From assembly GCA_016793465.1 (NCBI GenBank), contig JAEUJW010000054.1:6156-70155 (forward strand): DNA of 64,000 bases. The letters run 5' to 3'. Position 1 is the first letter of the stretch; every line of letters starts with the position of its first letter. Positions 19,840-27,761 of the stretch are shown in pieces. A program made the translations under genes and the position numbers. This DNA comes from Myxococcales bacterium. GTDB lineage: Bacteria; Myxococcota; Polyangia; Nannocystales; Nannocystaceae. The notes under the pieces are model-generated. The model saw nothing but the letters and a program-made list of their open reading frames with translations. It was not told the DNA's origin and did no database searches.

Positions 19840-20410
19840 TGTGCTCGCGCTCGCGCTCGCGGCCCCGCCGGCGGCGGCGGAGGGCGCGAGCCCGGGCGAC
19901 CTGACGGCCGAGCGCGCGGAGGCCGAGGCGGCGCGCAAGGCGGCCCCGAGCGCGGCGACGTGGGCCCGCGAGGCGGAGGCGTGCGAGCGCCTGGCCGACT
20001 ACGCGTGCGCCCGCGAGGCCCGCGCGCAGCAGCGGGCGCTGGCGGCCGAGGGCTCGCCCGAGCGCGAGCAGGCGGAGGCGCGGCTGGCTGCCCTCGGGGA
20101 CATGTCCCGCGGGACAGTCGGCGACGAGCCGGCGTCGAAGCGGCGGGCCGAGAACGACCGCATGCGCGACAAGCCGGCGCCCAAGCTCGTCAAGCCGACG
20201 CCGCAGGTCGACAAGCCGGCGCCCGCCAGGCGCGAGCCGATCGTCAAGAAGTGGTACTTCTGGGTGACGATGATCGCGATCGCGGCGAGCGGGGCGGCGA
20301 TCACGGCGATCGCGATCGACGCGGCGCGCGACGAGCAGAGGGGCGCACAGCCGATCACCGAACCGGCGCGGGCGAACGTCGGGCCGGGCGGGTTCGGGCT
20401 GCGGTTTTAA
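19820..20410 (+). CDS. Small exported/membrane protein coupled to the upstream kinase
   Basis: A 196-aa protein beginning inside the kinase gene (ATG at 19820; the kinase stop is 19837-19839). It starts with a hydrophobic signal (ISVLALALAAPPAAA) and then a helical Ala/Glu/Arg-rich part that looks like one TPR-type helix pair (REAEACERLADYACAREARAQ). A Lys/Pro-rich spacer follows (KPAPKLVKPTPQVDKPAP), then a second membrane segment (WYFWVTMIAIAASGAAITAIAI) and a short tail ending GGFGLRF. A small periplasmic helical protein anchored at its C-terminus is the simplest reading. The overlap with the kinase suggests a shared pathway, perhaps as a partner or substrate; that is inference. Confidence 0.65.
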   Translation: MSTATISVLALALAAPPAAAEGASPGDLTAERAEAEAARKAAPSAATWAREAEACERLADYACAREARAQQRALAAEGSPEREQAEARLAALGDMSRGTVGDEPASKRRAENDRMRDKPAPKLVKPTPQVDKPAPARREPIVKKWYFWVTMIAIAASGAAITAIAIDAARDEQRGAQPITEPARANVGPGGFGLRF

Positions 20411-20449
20411 TAAGGCGGCGCTCCGACCGGGCGGACGCTGCGGGAGGCT

Positions 20450-21628
20450 TCAGCGCAGCGGCATCGTGAAGGTGAAGCTGAGCTGGCCGGCGCCGGAGGC
20501 GACGGCCAGGGTGCCGCCGTGGGCGCGGGCGATCTCGCTGGCGATGTAGAGGCCGAGGCCGAGGCCGCGCTGCTGCGAGCCGCCGGCGGCGCGGACGAAC
20601 GGCTGGAACAGGCGGGTGAGGATCGGCGAGGGCAGCTGTTCGCCGGCGTTGGCGACCGTGATCTCGAGGTTGCCGTGGTACATGCAGGCGGCGAGGCGGA
20701 CCGGGGTGCGCGGGGTGCCGTGGTCGAGGGCGTTGGCGAGGAGGTTGGCGACGAGCATGCCGACGCGGTGGTGGTCGCAGTCGACGGGGCGGGGGAGGTC
20801 GAGCTGGACGTCGAGGGTGCGCTCGGGCCAGGCGCTCCGCAGGTCCTCGACGACCTGCTGCAGGACGGGCCCGAGGTTGGCGGCCTGGCGGTCGAGGCGG
20901 AGGCCGCCGCCGAGGCGGCCGCGGGCGAAGTCGACGATGTTGTCGATGAGGCCGGACATGCGCCGGACGCTGCGCTGGATCATCCTGACGACGCCGGCGG
21001 TGTGCTCGTCGGCGGCGCCGCGCCCCAGCACCTCGGCGCCGGAGGTGACGGCGGCGAGGGGGACGCGCAGGTCGTGGCCGAGCACGGCCAGGAACTGCTC
21101 GCGCAGCTCGGAGCTGCGGCGCTCGTCGGCGAGGCTGGCGGCGGTCTGCTCGAGGCGCTGCTGGCTGGCGAGGTGCAGGGCGATCAGCTCGGCGAAGGCC
21201 CGGAACGCGCCGACGACCTCGGGGGCCTCGACGCGGGCGGGCTCGCGGTCGATCGCGCACAGGGTGCCGAAGAAGGCGCCGTTCGGCAGGGTGATCGGCA
21301 GCGAGATGTAGCTGCGAAACCCGTACATGGCGGGCGTCGGGTGGCTGCAGAAGGTCGGGTGGCTGCTGACGTCGTCGATGACGACGGGCTTGCCGTGCTG
21401 GCGGATCTCGTTGCAGATCGTGGTCTCGAGGCGGAGCTCCGCGCCGGGCACGAGGCCGAATTGCAGGTCGTCCTTGACGGCGCAGGTGATCCAGCGGTCA
21501 TCGGTGACGCGGGCGACGGCGGCGAAGCGCATGCGGGTGAGCCGACAGACGACGTCGAGGATCGTCGGCACGATCTCGATGCGCGCGACGGCCTCGATGT
21601 CCGCCCGTATGGCGTCCAGCTCGTCCAT
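20450..21628 (-). CDS. Soluble GAF-domain sensor histidine kinase
   Basis: A 392-aa cytoplasmic histidine kinase without membrane segments. The N-terminal GAF domain spans about residues 15-160 (RFAAVARVTDDRWITCAVKDD, then PVVIDDVSSHP and a SYISLPI..LFGTLCAID-type ending). A DHp domain follows with the H-box FLAVLGHDLRVPLAAV, where the phosphorylated His is present, then a HATPase_c domain with N-box LLANALDHG and G-box GLGLGLYIASEIARAHGG. The GAF domain probably senses a small molecule, redox state or light; the ligand is not predictable. There is no response regulator next to it, so it is an orphan kinase. Start at 21628 gives MDELDAIRADIEAV and fits homologues. Confidence 0.9.
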   Translation of the reverse strand: MDELDAIRADIEAVARIEIVPTILDVVCRLTRMRFAAVARVTDDRWITCAVKDDLQFGLVPGAELRLETTICNEIRQHGKPVVIDDVSSHPTFCSHPTPAMYGFRSYISLPITLPNGAFFGTLCAIDREPARVEAPEVVGAFRAFAELIALHLASQQRLEQTAASLADERRSSELREQFLAVLGHDLRVPLAAVTSGAEVLGRGAADEHTAGVVRMIQRSVRRMSGLIDNIVDFARGRLGGGLRLDRQAANLGPVLQQVVEDLRSAWPERTLDVQLDLPRPVDCDHHRVGMLVANLLANALDHGTPRTPVRLAACMYHGNLEITVANAGEQLPSPILTRLFQPFVRAAGGSQQRGLGLGLYIASEIARAHGGTLAVASGAGQLSFTFTMPLR

Positions 21629-21750
21629 GGAGGGGGACCGTAGTGGAGCCGCCGCGGGCTGTCAACGACCGCGGATGGGGCGCCACGGAGCTCCTGTGGG
21701 GAGGTCCGCGGCGCGCGGCTCGCGGCGGTGATGCGCCCCGCGGCGGGGCT

Positions 21751-23085
21751 TCACGGCTCGATCGAGAGGCCGAGGTAGATCCAGCCGGGGTCGCCGGGCA
21801 GGAACGTGATCACGGTGTCGTGCCACTTGTTGTGGGTCATGGTGATGCCGGCGTCGGCGTGGTCGTAGCGGTAGAGGTCGGTGCCGTGGCCCTGGAAGTT
21901 GCTGCCGAACACGAAGTAGAGGACGTCGGGGTCGGTCGGGTGGGCGAACAGGTGGTTGCCGTTGTAGAGGGTGGCGTCGGCGCTGTCGACGACGGCGGCG
22001 AAGGTGAGGCCGCCGTCCTCGGAGCGCCAGATGTGGCGCGAGGTGGCGTCGTCGGGGTCCTCGAGGTCGAGGCCCTCGACCCAGACGATGTCGCCGTCGG
22101 CGGGGGAGACCACGAGGTTGAAGCCGTTGGCCTCGCCGCTGCCGAGGCCGGTGGCCTTGTGCCACTCGGCGCCGCCGTCGAAGGAGGACTGGACGCCGGC
22201 GGCGAGCGAGCCGACGGCGACGTGGTCGATGTCCCGGGGGTCGAAGGCGACGCGGTAGGCGATCACGCCGTCGGGCAGGGTGCCGAGCGGGTTCCACACG
22301 ACGCCGGCGTCGGTCGAGTCCCACAGCTGGCCGGAGGCGTCGCCGACGCGCACGTGGTCGGGGTCGTCGGGGTCGACGCCGAGGCCGACGATGCCGTCGG
22401 GCGCGCCGGGGGCCTTCAGCGTGGTGACGACCTCGTCGTCGACGCGCACGACGATGCTGTTGTTGTCGCCGAAGCCGTAGGCGCGGGTGTCGCCGGCGGC
22501 GACCAGGCGCACGGCGGGCGAGTTGCCGTCGCCGGCGGCGCCGATGCTGTGCCACGAGCAGCCGGCGTCGGTCGAGGCGAGGATCTGCTGCCCGGAGCCG
22601 GCGAGCATGAAGCCGGGCTTGCCGAGCGCGACGAGGCCGAAGGTGTAGGTGACCGGGACAATTTGCTGGTCCATCGGCGCGAGCGTGGCGCCCTGGTCGT
22701 GGCTGAAGGTGACGGCGCCGGTGCCGGTCACCATGTCGCAGGCGGGCGGCTGCCAGCCCTCGCCGGTGTCAGTGTCGGTGTCGGGGGCGGTGGTGGTGTC
22801 GGGGTCGCTGGTGCCGGTGCTGGTGCTCGGGTCGCTGGTCGAGCTCAGGGTGGTGGTGGGGTCGGTCGTCGGGTCGGCGGTGGTGGTGCCGGGCTGGCTC
22901 GTGGTGGTGTCGGTGTCGCCGCCGGTGGGCTCGTCGCCGGTGGTCGGGGCGGCGGTCGAGGAGGAGGTGTCGTCCGGCGAGGTGGTGGTGGTCGGATCGG
23001 CGGCGCCGTCGTCCCCGCAGGCGACGAGGTTCGCGGCGAGCAGGGGGAGCAGGAGGGCGGAGGGAGTGAGGGCGCTGTAAGGCAT
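21751..23085 (-). CDS. Lipoprotein with BNR/sialidase-like propeller
   Basis: A 444-aa protein from the ATG at 23085, chosen because it begins a clean lipoprotein signal (LLLPLLAANLVAC). The cysteine is followed by about 90 residues of Thr/Ser/Asp/Pro/Gly linker. The body contains repeated S-x-D-x-G-x-x-W Asp-box-like elements (STDAGCSWHSIG, STDAGVVWNPLG, SFDGGAEWHKAT, SEDGGLTFAAVV). These identify a multi-bladed BNR/Vps10-type beta-propeller, as in sialidases, photosystem II stability factor Ycf48 and xyloglucanases. No sialidase Arg triad is evident, so an enzyme role is doubtful; ligand binding at the cell surface is more likely. The upstream region to the SCP2 gene contains an unusual AT-rich palindrome. 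Confidence 0.75.
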   Translation of the reverse strand: MPYSALTPSALLLPLLAANLVACGDDGAADPTTTTSPDDTSSSTAAPTTGDEPTGGDTDTTTSQPGTTTADPTTDPTTTLSSTSDPSTSTGTSDPDTTTAPDTDTDTGEGWQPPACDMVTGTGAVTFSHDQGATLAPMDQQIVPVTYTFGLVALGKPGFMLAGSGQQILASTDAGCSWHSIGAAGDGNSPAVRLVAAGDTRAYGFGDNNSIVVRVDDEVVTTLKAPGAPDGIVGLGVDPDDPDHVRVGDASGQLWDSTDAGVVWNPLGTLPDGVIAYRVAFDPRDIDHVAVGSLAAGVQSSFDGGAEWHKATGLGSGEANGFNLVVSPADGDIVWVEGLDLEDPDDATSRHIWRSEDGGLTFAAVVDSADATLYNGNHLFAHPTDPDVLYFVFGSNFQGHGTDLYRYDHADAGITMTHNKWHDTVITFLPGDPGWIYLGLSIEP

Positions 23086-23284
23086 GGTCAAGCGGCGCTC
23101 GGGGTAGCACCGCGGTCGTGGGGTTCCACGCGCCGGGGTCGCGCGGGTCCTCACGACGCGGGCGTCGTGCGCGTCGTGTTCGCGGCGGGCGAAACTTTCG
23201 TGCGGCGATCGGGGGCGGTGTGACTCGAGCGAGCGACGGGGCTCGAGCGGGCACGTGGGCCGCTCGCTCGATCAATCAAACAAT

Positions 23285-23302
23285 TAATAATTAAAATTAT
23301 TA
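23285..23302. promoter_or_regulatory. AT-rich 18-bp perfect palindrome
   Basis: TAATAATT-AA-AATTATTA, an 18-base inverted repeat within a run that is nearly free of G and C from about 23270 to 23305. In a genome this G+C-rich it is conspicuous. It lies downstream of the SCP2 gene and upstream of the propeller lipoprotein, both on the minus strand, so it may mark a terminator, a promoter or a protein-binding site. Confidence 0.6.
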
Positions 23303-23322
23303 GTGGAATTTGGTGGGTTGGT

Positions 23323-23673
23323 TCAGCGGACGATCGGGAGGGTGAACAGGCGGGTGAAGCGGTGGTAGAGCGAGGGGTCGCCGAGGGCCTTGATCTTGCC
23401 GCGGACGTAGAGGCTCATCGCGTTCATGTAGGGGTTGGCGTGCAGCGCCTTAAAATCCTCGCTGGCGAGGATGAGGGTGCAGGCGGGCTCTTCCTCCGCG
23501 ACGCCGGGGCGGATGAAGGGGGGGTCGGCGTCGAAATTGAAGAACCACTCGCCGCCGTCGCGGCCGGTGATGTGGAGCTGGTAGGTGGAGCCGATCTCGC
23601 GGATGCGATCGGCGTGGCGATCGCACTGCGCGGGGACCTGGACGTCGAACAGCCACTGGATGTCGACCGACAT
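23323..23673 (-). CDS. SCP2 sterol-binding domain protein
   Basis: A 116-aa protein that is a single SCP2-like lipid-carrier domain. Typical elements in order are: an N-terminal helix (WLFDVQVPAQCDRHADRI), a beta sheet with YQLHITGRDGGEWFFNFDADPP, then CTLILASEDFKALHANPYMNAM and a C-terminal helix with VRGKIKALGDPSLYHRFTRLF. The SEDF..L..G.IK..GD pattern is the family's hallmark. It should bind a hydrophobic ligand, such as a fatty acyl chain or steroid-like lipid, in the cytoplasm. Two A/T-ending codons break the usual codon bias at about 23450. No adjacent lipid gene forms an operon with it. Confidence 0.85.
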   Translation of the reverse strand: MSVDIQWLFDVQVPAQCDRHADRIREIGSTYQLHITGRDGGEWFFNFDADPPFIRPGVAEEEPACTLILASEDFKALHANPYMNAMSLYVRGKIKALGDPSLYHRFTRLFTLPIVR

Positions 23674-23723
23674 GCGATGGCTGTTGTACTGCGGGGGCGG
23701 GTCAGGGTGTCAAGTTGCGACGA

Positions 23724-23739
23724 ACTCGCGCGCGCGCGA
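23724..23739. promoter_or_regulatory. 16-bp palindrome upstream of the SCP2 gene
   Basis: ACTCGCGCGCGCGAGT is a perfect inverted repeat about 50 bases ahead of the minus-strand SCP2 start at 23673. Position and symmetry suit an operator, but CG-rich palindromes arise easily in this base composition. Confidence 0.3.
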
Positions 23740-23800
23740 GTGCTCGGCGGTGCGGTGATCCAGGTGCCGTCTTCGCCGAAACCGAGCGAGGTCGAGTGGG

Positions 23801-24244
23801 CTACGGGGCGCAGATGGCGGTGATGGTGGCGCGCACCGTGACGCGCCACTCGCGGCGGTCGGGGACCTGCTGGATCTCGCGGGCGTCGACGGTGAAGGTG
23901 AAGCGCTGGCGGCCGCTCGCGGCGGGGCCGAGGGCTTTAATTATTAGATCCGGGTTTTGCCAGTCGATGCGGGTGGCGTGGTGCATCGGCATGGGGATGT
24001 TGGCGGCGGGGGTCCACTCGTCGCCGTGCTTGCTGACGTCGACGTGGTAGGTGGCGCCGATTTGGATGTCGCGATAGTCGAGGGGCGGCGCGGTCGGGGC
24101 GCCGCAGGGCGGGGCGATCGGGGTCGCGGGTGGTTTCGCCGGGTCGATCACCTGGTTGGTTTCGGGCTTCGCGGAGGCGGGCTCGCCGGCGCAGGCTGCG
24201 GCGACGGCGAGGAGAGTTGCTCGTACGTGAAGGGGTGCGTGCAT
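23801..24244 (-). CDS. Small hypothetical lipoprotein
   Basis: A 147-aa protein with a short signal that ends in a lipobox-like AVAAAC (lipid cysteine at about residue 18), a Pro/Ala-rich linker and a beta-rich core from about residue 58: IQIGATYHVDVSKHGDEW, then HHATRIDWQNPDL, RQRFTFTVDAREI and EWRVTVRATITAICAP. It resembles a small beta-sandwich domain. No family is recognised. A cluster of A/T-rich codons (Leu-Ile-Ile-Lys) lies at about 23936-23950. The ALDH gene ends 28 bases beyond its start on the same strand, so the two could be co-transcribed. Confidence 0.55.
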   Translation of the reverse strand: MHAPLHVRATLLAVAAACAGEPASAKPETNQVIDPAKPPATPIAPPCGAPTAPPLDYRDIQIGATYHVDVSKHGDEWTPAANIPMPMHHATRIDWQNPDLIIKALGPAASGRQRFTFTVDAREIQQVPDRREWRVTVRATITAICAP

Positions 24245-24272
24245 AGGACGGAGAGGGTGAGGACGGTCGCGA

Positions 24273-25685
24273 CTACTCGAGGACCTTGAGGCTGCGGGTG
24301 GCGAGGCGGGCGCGGGTGTTGTCGTAGGGCGGGTAGAACACGCCGGCGAGGGCGGGGTCGCCCTGGCGGACCACGGCGCGGGCGTGGGAGAAGGCCTCGA
24401 AGCCCCAGCGGCCGTGGTAGCTGCCCATGCCGCTGGCCCCGACGCCGCCGAACGGGAGGTCGGGGTTGGCGAGGTGGATCAGGCAGTTGTTGATCACGGT
24501 GCCGCCGGCGGAGGTGCGGCGGAGCACGCGCTCGACGCGGGTGCGGTCGCGGGCGAACAGGTACAGCGCGAGCGGCTTGTCGCCGGACTGCACGTGGGCG
24601 ACGGCCTCGTCGAGCTCGTCGTAGGCGAGCACGGGCAGCACGGGGCCGAAGATCTCGTCGGCCATGATCGGCATGCTCGGGGTGACGTCGGCCAGCACGG
24701 TGGGGGCGAGGTAGCGGGACTCGCCGTCGTGATCGCCGCCGATGACGATGCGGGCGCCGGCGGCGACGCTGCGCTCGACCACGTCGACGAGGCGGGCGTG
24801 GGCCCTGGCGTCGATGATGCGGGCGAAGTCGGGGCTGTGGCGGCGGGCCTCGGGGGTGTCGCCGTAGGCCTTGCGCACGGCGGCGGCGAGCTCGGCGGTG
24901 AACGCGGGCGCGCGCTCGCGGGGCACGAGGGCGTAGTCGGGGGCGACGCAGGTCTGGCCGGCGTTGACGTACTTGCCCCAGGCGATGCGGCGGGCGGCGG
25001 CGCGGAGGTCGGCGGACTCGTCGACGATCGCGGGCGACTTGCCGCCGAGCTCGAGGGTGACGCTGGCGAGGTGGGCCGCGGCCGCGGTCATGACCTTGCG
25101 GCCGACGCCCTGCGAGCCGGTGAAGCAGATGTGATCGAAGGGCTCGGCGAGCAGGCGATCGCCGAGGTCGCCGCCGCCGCGGACGACGGCGACCTCGTCG
25201 CGCGGGAACACGTCGCCGAGCAGGCTGGCGAGGCAGTCGGCGGTGTGCGGGGTGCGGTGCGACGGTTTTAATACGCAGCAGTTGCCGGCCGCGACGGCGC
25301 CGACGAGCGGGCCGAGGAGCAGGAAGATCGGGTAGTTCCAGGGGGCGAGGATGAGGACGCGGCCCTTCGGCTCGCGGCGGACCTCGCTGCGCGTGCCGGT
25401 CAGCAGCAGCGGGGTAGGGACGGACGTCGGGTCCATCCAGTCGGGCAGGTGGGCGACCGCGTGGTCGATCTCGGCGATCGTGGGGTGGAGCTCGGTGAGC
25501 TCGACCTCGGTGGCGGGCTTACGGAAGTCGGCGTGCACGGCGTCGGCGAGCTCGCGGCGGCGCTCGATCAGGGCGGCCTTCAGCTTGCGCAGGCGGGCGA
25601 TGCGTTCGTCGGCGGTGGTCTGCGCGAGCGCCCAGCGGCGGGCCTTCTGGGCGGCGAAGAGGTCGGCGAGGGCGGCGTTGTCCAT
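24273..25685 (-). CDS. Aldehyde dehydrogenase, ALDH3/coniferyl-aldehyde type
   Basis: A 470-aa NAD(P)-dependent aldehyde dehydrogenase. The fold landmarks are complete: LAPWNYPIFLLLGPLVGAVAAGN (substrate and cofactor entry), CVLKPSHRTP, FTGSQGVGRKV (the cofactor Gly motif), catalytic Glu in VTLELGGKSP and catalytic Cys in NAGQTCVAPDY, followed by EIFGPVLPVLAY and NPDLPFGGVGASGMGSYHG. The short length and the NAGQTC context place it in class 3, with coniferyl-aldehyde and fatty-aldehyde dehydrogenases, which lack the N-terminal extension of class 1/2 enzymes. It would oxidise medium- or long-chain or aromatic aldehydes. The start at 25685 was picked inside a far longer open frame that is only antisense upstream. 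Confidence 0.93.
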   Translation of the reverse strand: MDNAALADLFAAQKARRWALAQTTADERIARLRKLKAALIERRRELADAVHADFRKPATEVELTELHPTIAEIDHAVAHLPDWMDPTSVPTPLLLTGTRSEVRREPKGRVLILAPWNYPIFLLLGPLVGAVAAGNCCVLKPSHRTPHTADCLASLLGDVFPRDEVAVVRGGGDLGDRLLAEPFDHICFTGSQGVGRKVMTAAAAHLASVTLELGGKSPAIVDESADLRAAARRIAWGKYVNAGQTCVAPDYALVPRERAPAFTAELAAAVRKAYGDTPEARRHSPDFARIIDARAHARLVDVVERSVAAGARIVIGGDHDGESRYLAPTVLADVTPSMPIMADEIFGPVLPVLAYDELDEAVAHVQSGDKPLALYLFARDRTRVERVLRRTSAGGTVINNCLIHLANPDLPFGGVGASGMGSYHGRWGFEAFSHARAVVRQGDPALAGVFYPPYDNTRARLATRSLKVLE

Positions 25686-25785
25686 GCGTCGGCGATCGTC
25701 CGGGAGGGGGCGGGCGCCGTCAAGGCGGGCCCGCGCGCGAGGCGGCGGCAATCGCAGCGGCGAGGGGCGAGGGCTCGCGGTGGGA

Positions 25786-27249
25786 TCAGGCGGGGCGCGG
25801 GGCGGAGCGCTGGAGGAGGCGGGCCATGGCGGCGGAGACGAGGTTGCCGCCGGGGGCCTGGGCGGCGGTGAGGAGGGCGTCGCGCTCGACCGGGTCGCCG
25901 GCGGTGGCGCCGAGCTCGACCAGCAGGCGGGCGCGGGTGTCGGGCTCGGGGTCGCAGGCGAGGCCGTCGCGGAGGGCCTGGAGGGCCTCGTGGGCGCGGC
26001 CGAGGCGGGCGAGCTCGCGGGCGCGGAGGAGGTGGAGCAGGGCGAAGTGCGGGGCCTCGGCGAGGGCGGTGTCGGCGATCGCGAGCTTCTCGGCCGGCGG
26101 GAGCGGGCCGTCCTGCACGGCGTGCACGGCGAGGAAGGCGTCGTGGCTGAGCTCGCCGCGGGCGATCCGCTCGGCGAGCCAGCGGTCGGCGCGGCTGCGG
26201 AACCACCCGGGGGCGAGGCGCTCGACCTCGGCGTAGGCGGCGGCGGCCTCGGCGTGGCGGCGCAGGTGCAGCAGGCTGAAGGCGAGCTCGTAGCGCGACT
26301 GCGGGTCGTGCGGGTCGGCGGCGGCGGCGAGGCGGAACTGGACGAGCGCGCCGGCGTGGTCGCCCCTGGCGCCGAGGGCCGCGCCGCGCTCGCTGTACAC
26401 GACGGCGGGGCGCAGGGTGATGCGGTCGCGTTCGAACATGAATTGCACGCGGCCGACGGCGGGGGGCAGCTCGTCGAGCTCGTGCGGGCGGCCGTCGATG
26501 ACGGCGACCACGCGGCACAGCGGCTCGCCGTCGGGGAAGCGGGCGGCGTAGGCGTGGTAGCGGCGGGCGTCGGCGCCGCGGCCCCCGGCGTCGAGGGCGG
26601 CGGCGATGCGGCGGGCGTAGGCGAGGGTCTCGGGGCGGCGGCCGAGCCAGCGGTGGACCTCGAATAAATTGGCGAGGTAGGCGAGCACGCCGTCGGGCTC
26701 GCCGAGGCGCTCGCAGCGGGCGAGGGCGTCCTCGAGGAGGGGGATGGCGTCGGCCGGGCGCCCGCCGTGGAAGCGGCAGGCGCCGAGCTCTCCGAGGGTG
26801 ACGGGCATGAGCTCGTCGACGCCGCTGCCCTGCAGGCCGCGCACGGCGACGAGGGTGTCGCCGAGCAGGGCGCTGGCCTCGTCGTACTTGAGCTCGCGCA
26901 TGAGGGCGCGGGCGCGGGCGAGGGACTCTTGCCAGCGCAGCAGGGCGTTGTGCTCGGGCGGTCCGACCAGGCGGGCGAGCAGCGAGGGGTCGCCGAGGCG
27001 CTCGGCGAAGCAGCGGGCGACGGCGACGAGGCCCGCGCCGTGGTGCTGCACGGCGGCGGGGTCGCTGCGGACCTCGGGCGGGAGGGTGGCCCACGCGGGG
27101 AAGGCGGCGGTGATGGCGGGCTGGTGGGCGCGGCAGAAGGCCTCGAGGTCGTCGCCGGCGGCCGCGGCGGCGAACAGGCGGGCGCGCAGCTCGTCGGGCG
27201 TGAGCGCGGGCGGGGGGTTGCTGCCGAACAGACGACGGAAGAGGCCCAT
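25786..27249 (-). CDS. TPR-repeat protein
   Basis: A 487-aa soluble protein made mainly of helical repeats. After MGLFRRLFGSNPPP the first 120 residues are helical. TPR-like pairs are visible around residues 115-200 (RELKYDEASALLGDTLVAVRG, HGGRPADAIPLLEDALARCE) and 280-340 (ERGAALGARGDHAGALVQFRLA, LLHLRRHAEAAAAYAEVERL). Further pairs occur near the C-terminus (ARLGRAHEALQALRDGL). The middle contains a small beta insert (LCRVVAVIDGRPHEL). No signal or membrane segment is apparent. TPR folds mediate protein-protein contacts, so this is probably a scaffold or adaptor; the partner is unknown. The ALDH gene lies 100 bases downstream on the same strand. Confidence 0.7.
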   Translation of the reverse strand: MGLFRRLFGSNPPPALTPDELRARLFAAAAAGDDLEAFCRAHQPAITAAFPAWATLPPEVRSDPAAVQHHGAGLVAVARCFAERLGDPSLLARLVGPPEHNALLRWQESLARARALMRELKYDEASALLGDTLVAVRGLQGSGVDELMPVTLGELGACRFHGGRPADAIPLLEDALARCERLGEPDGVLAYLANLFEVHRWLGRRPETLAYARRIAAALDAGGRGADARRYHAYAARFPDGEPLCRVVAVIDGRPHELDELPPAVGRVQFMFERDRITLRPAVVYSERGAALGARGDHAGALVQFRLAAAADPHDPQSRYELAFSLLHLRRHAEAAAAYAEVERLAPGWFRSRADRWLAERIARGELSHDAFLAVHAVQDGPLPPAEKLAIADTALAEAPHFALLHLLRARELARLGRAHEALQALRDGLACDPEPDTRARLLVELGATAGDPVERDALLTAAQAPGGNLVSAAMARLLQRSAPRPA

Positions 27250-27299
27250 GGCGGCGGGATGGTACCCGCGAATCGGTTGCGAGGGGCGCGGCGGGCGCG

Positions 27300-27626
27300 G
27301 TGCTGGTCCAGGCGCCCGAGACGCGCGGCGAGCCGACCTTCGTGGCGACGGACGAGGCGCGGGGGATCGTGGCGTGGACCGATCAGCGCACGTATGTGGA
27401 CATACAAACCGGGAGGATCGAGCTGATGGCGCGGCGGGCGAACGACGATGCGCTGGCGACCGACGCCGAGGACGTGATCCCGCACGCGCGCTTCGTGGCC
27501 GGCACGGCCCACCTGCGCGGGGCGGCGGCCGGCACGAACGCCGTGTTGGTGTGGATCGACGAGCGCGACGGCGGGTCGGTCGTCAACCCGCGGCCGGAGG
27601 TGCGGCTCGAGACGGTGTGGCGGTGA
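27300..27626 (+). pseudogene. C-terminal fragment of a repeat-containing surface protein
   Basis: A 108-codon frame whose content is clearly protein-like (GIVAWTDQRTY..GRIELMARRA, then NAVLVWIDERDGG and a terminal RLETVWR) but which has no sensible N-terminus. It starts within the 50 bases after a divergent gene start, with no signal peptide. The V-x-W-x-D-x-R repeat resembles the blades of large secreted proteins that repeat this motif many times. I read it as the surviving tail of such a gene. A small intact gene cannot be excluded. Confidence 0.45.
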
Positions 27627-27761
27627 CGTCGCGGCGGAATCGAACGCGCCGCGCGGGCATCGGCGCGCGCGCGCGTGGGGGACGTTCGTGGCCGCGTCGG
27701 CGCCGGCGTATCGCGGCGATATGCCGGCCGGTATAGTCGCGGGATCGTGAATTCGTGGACG

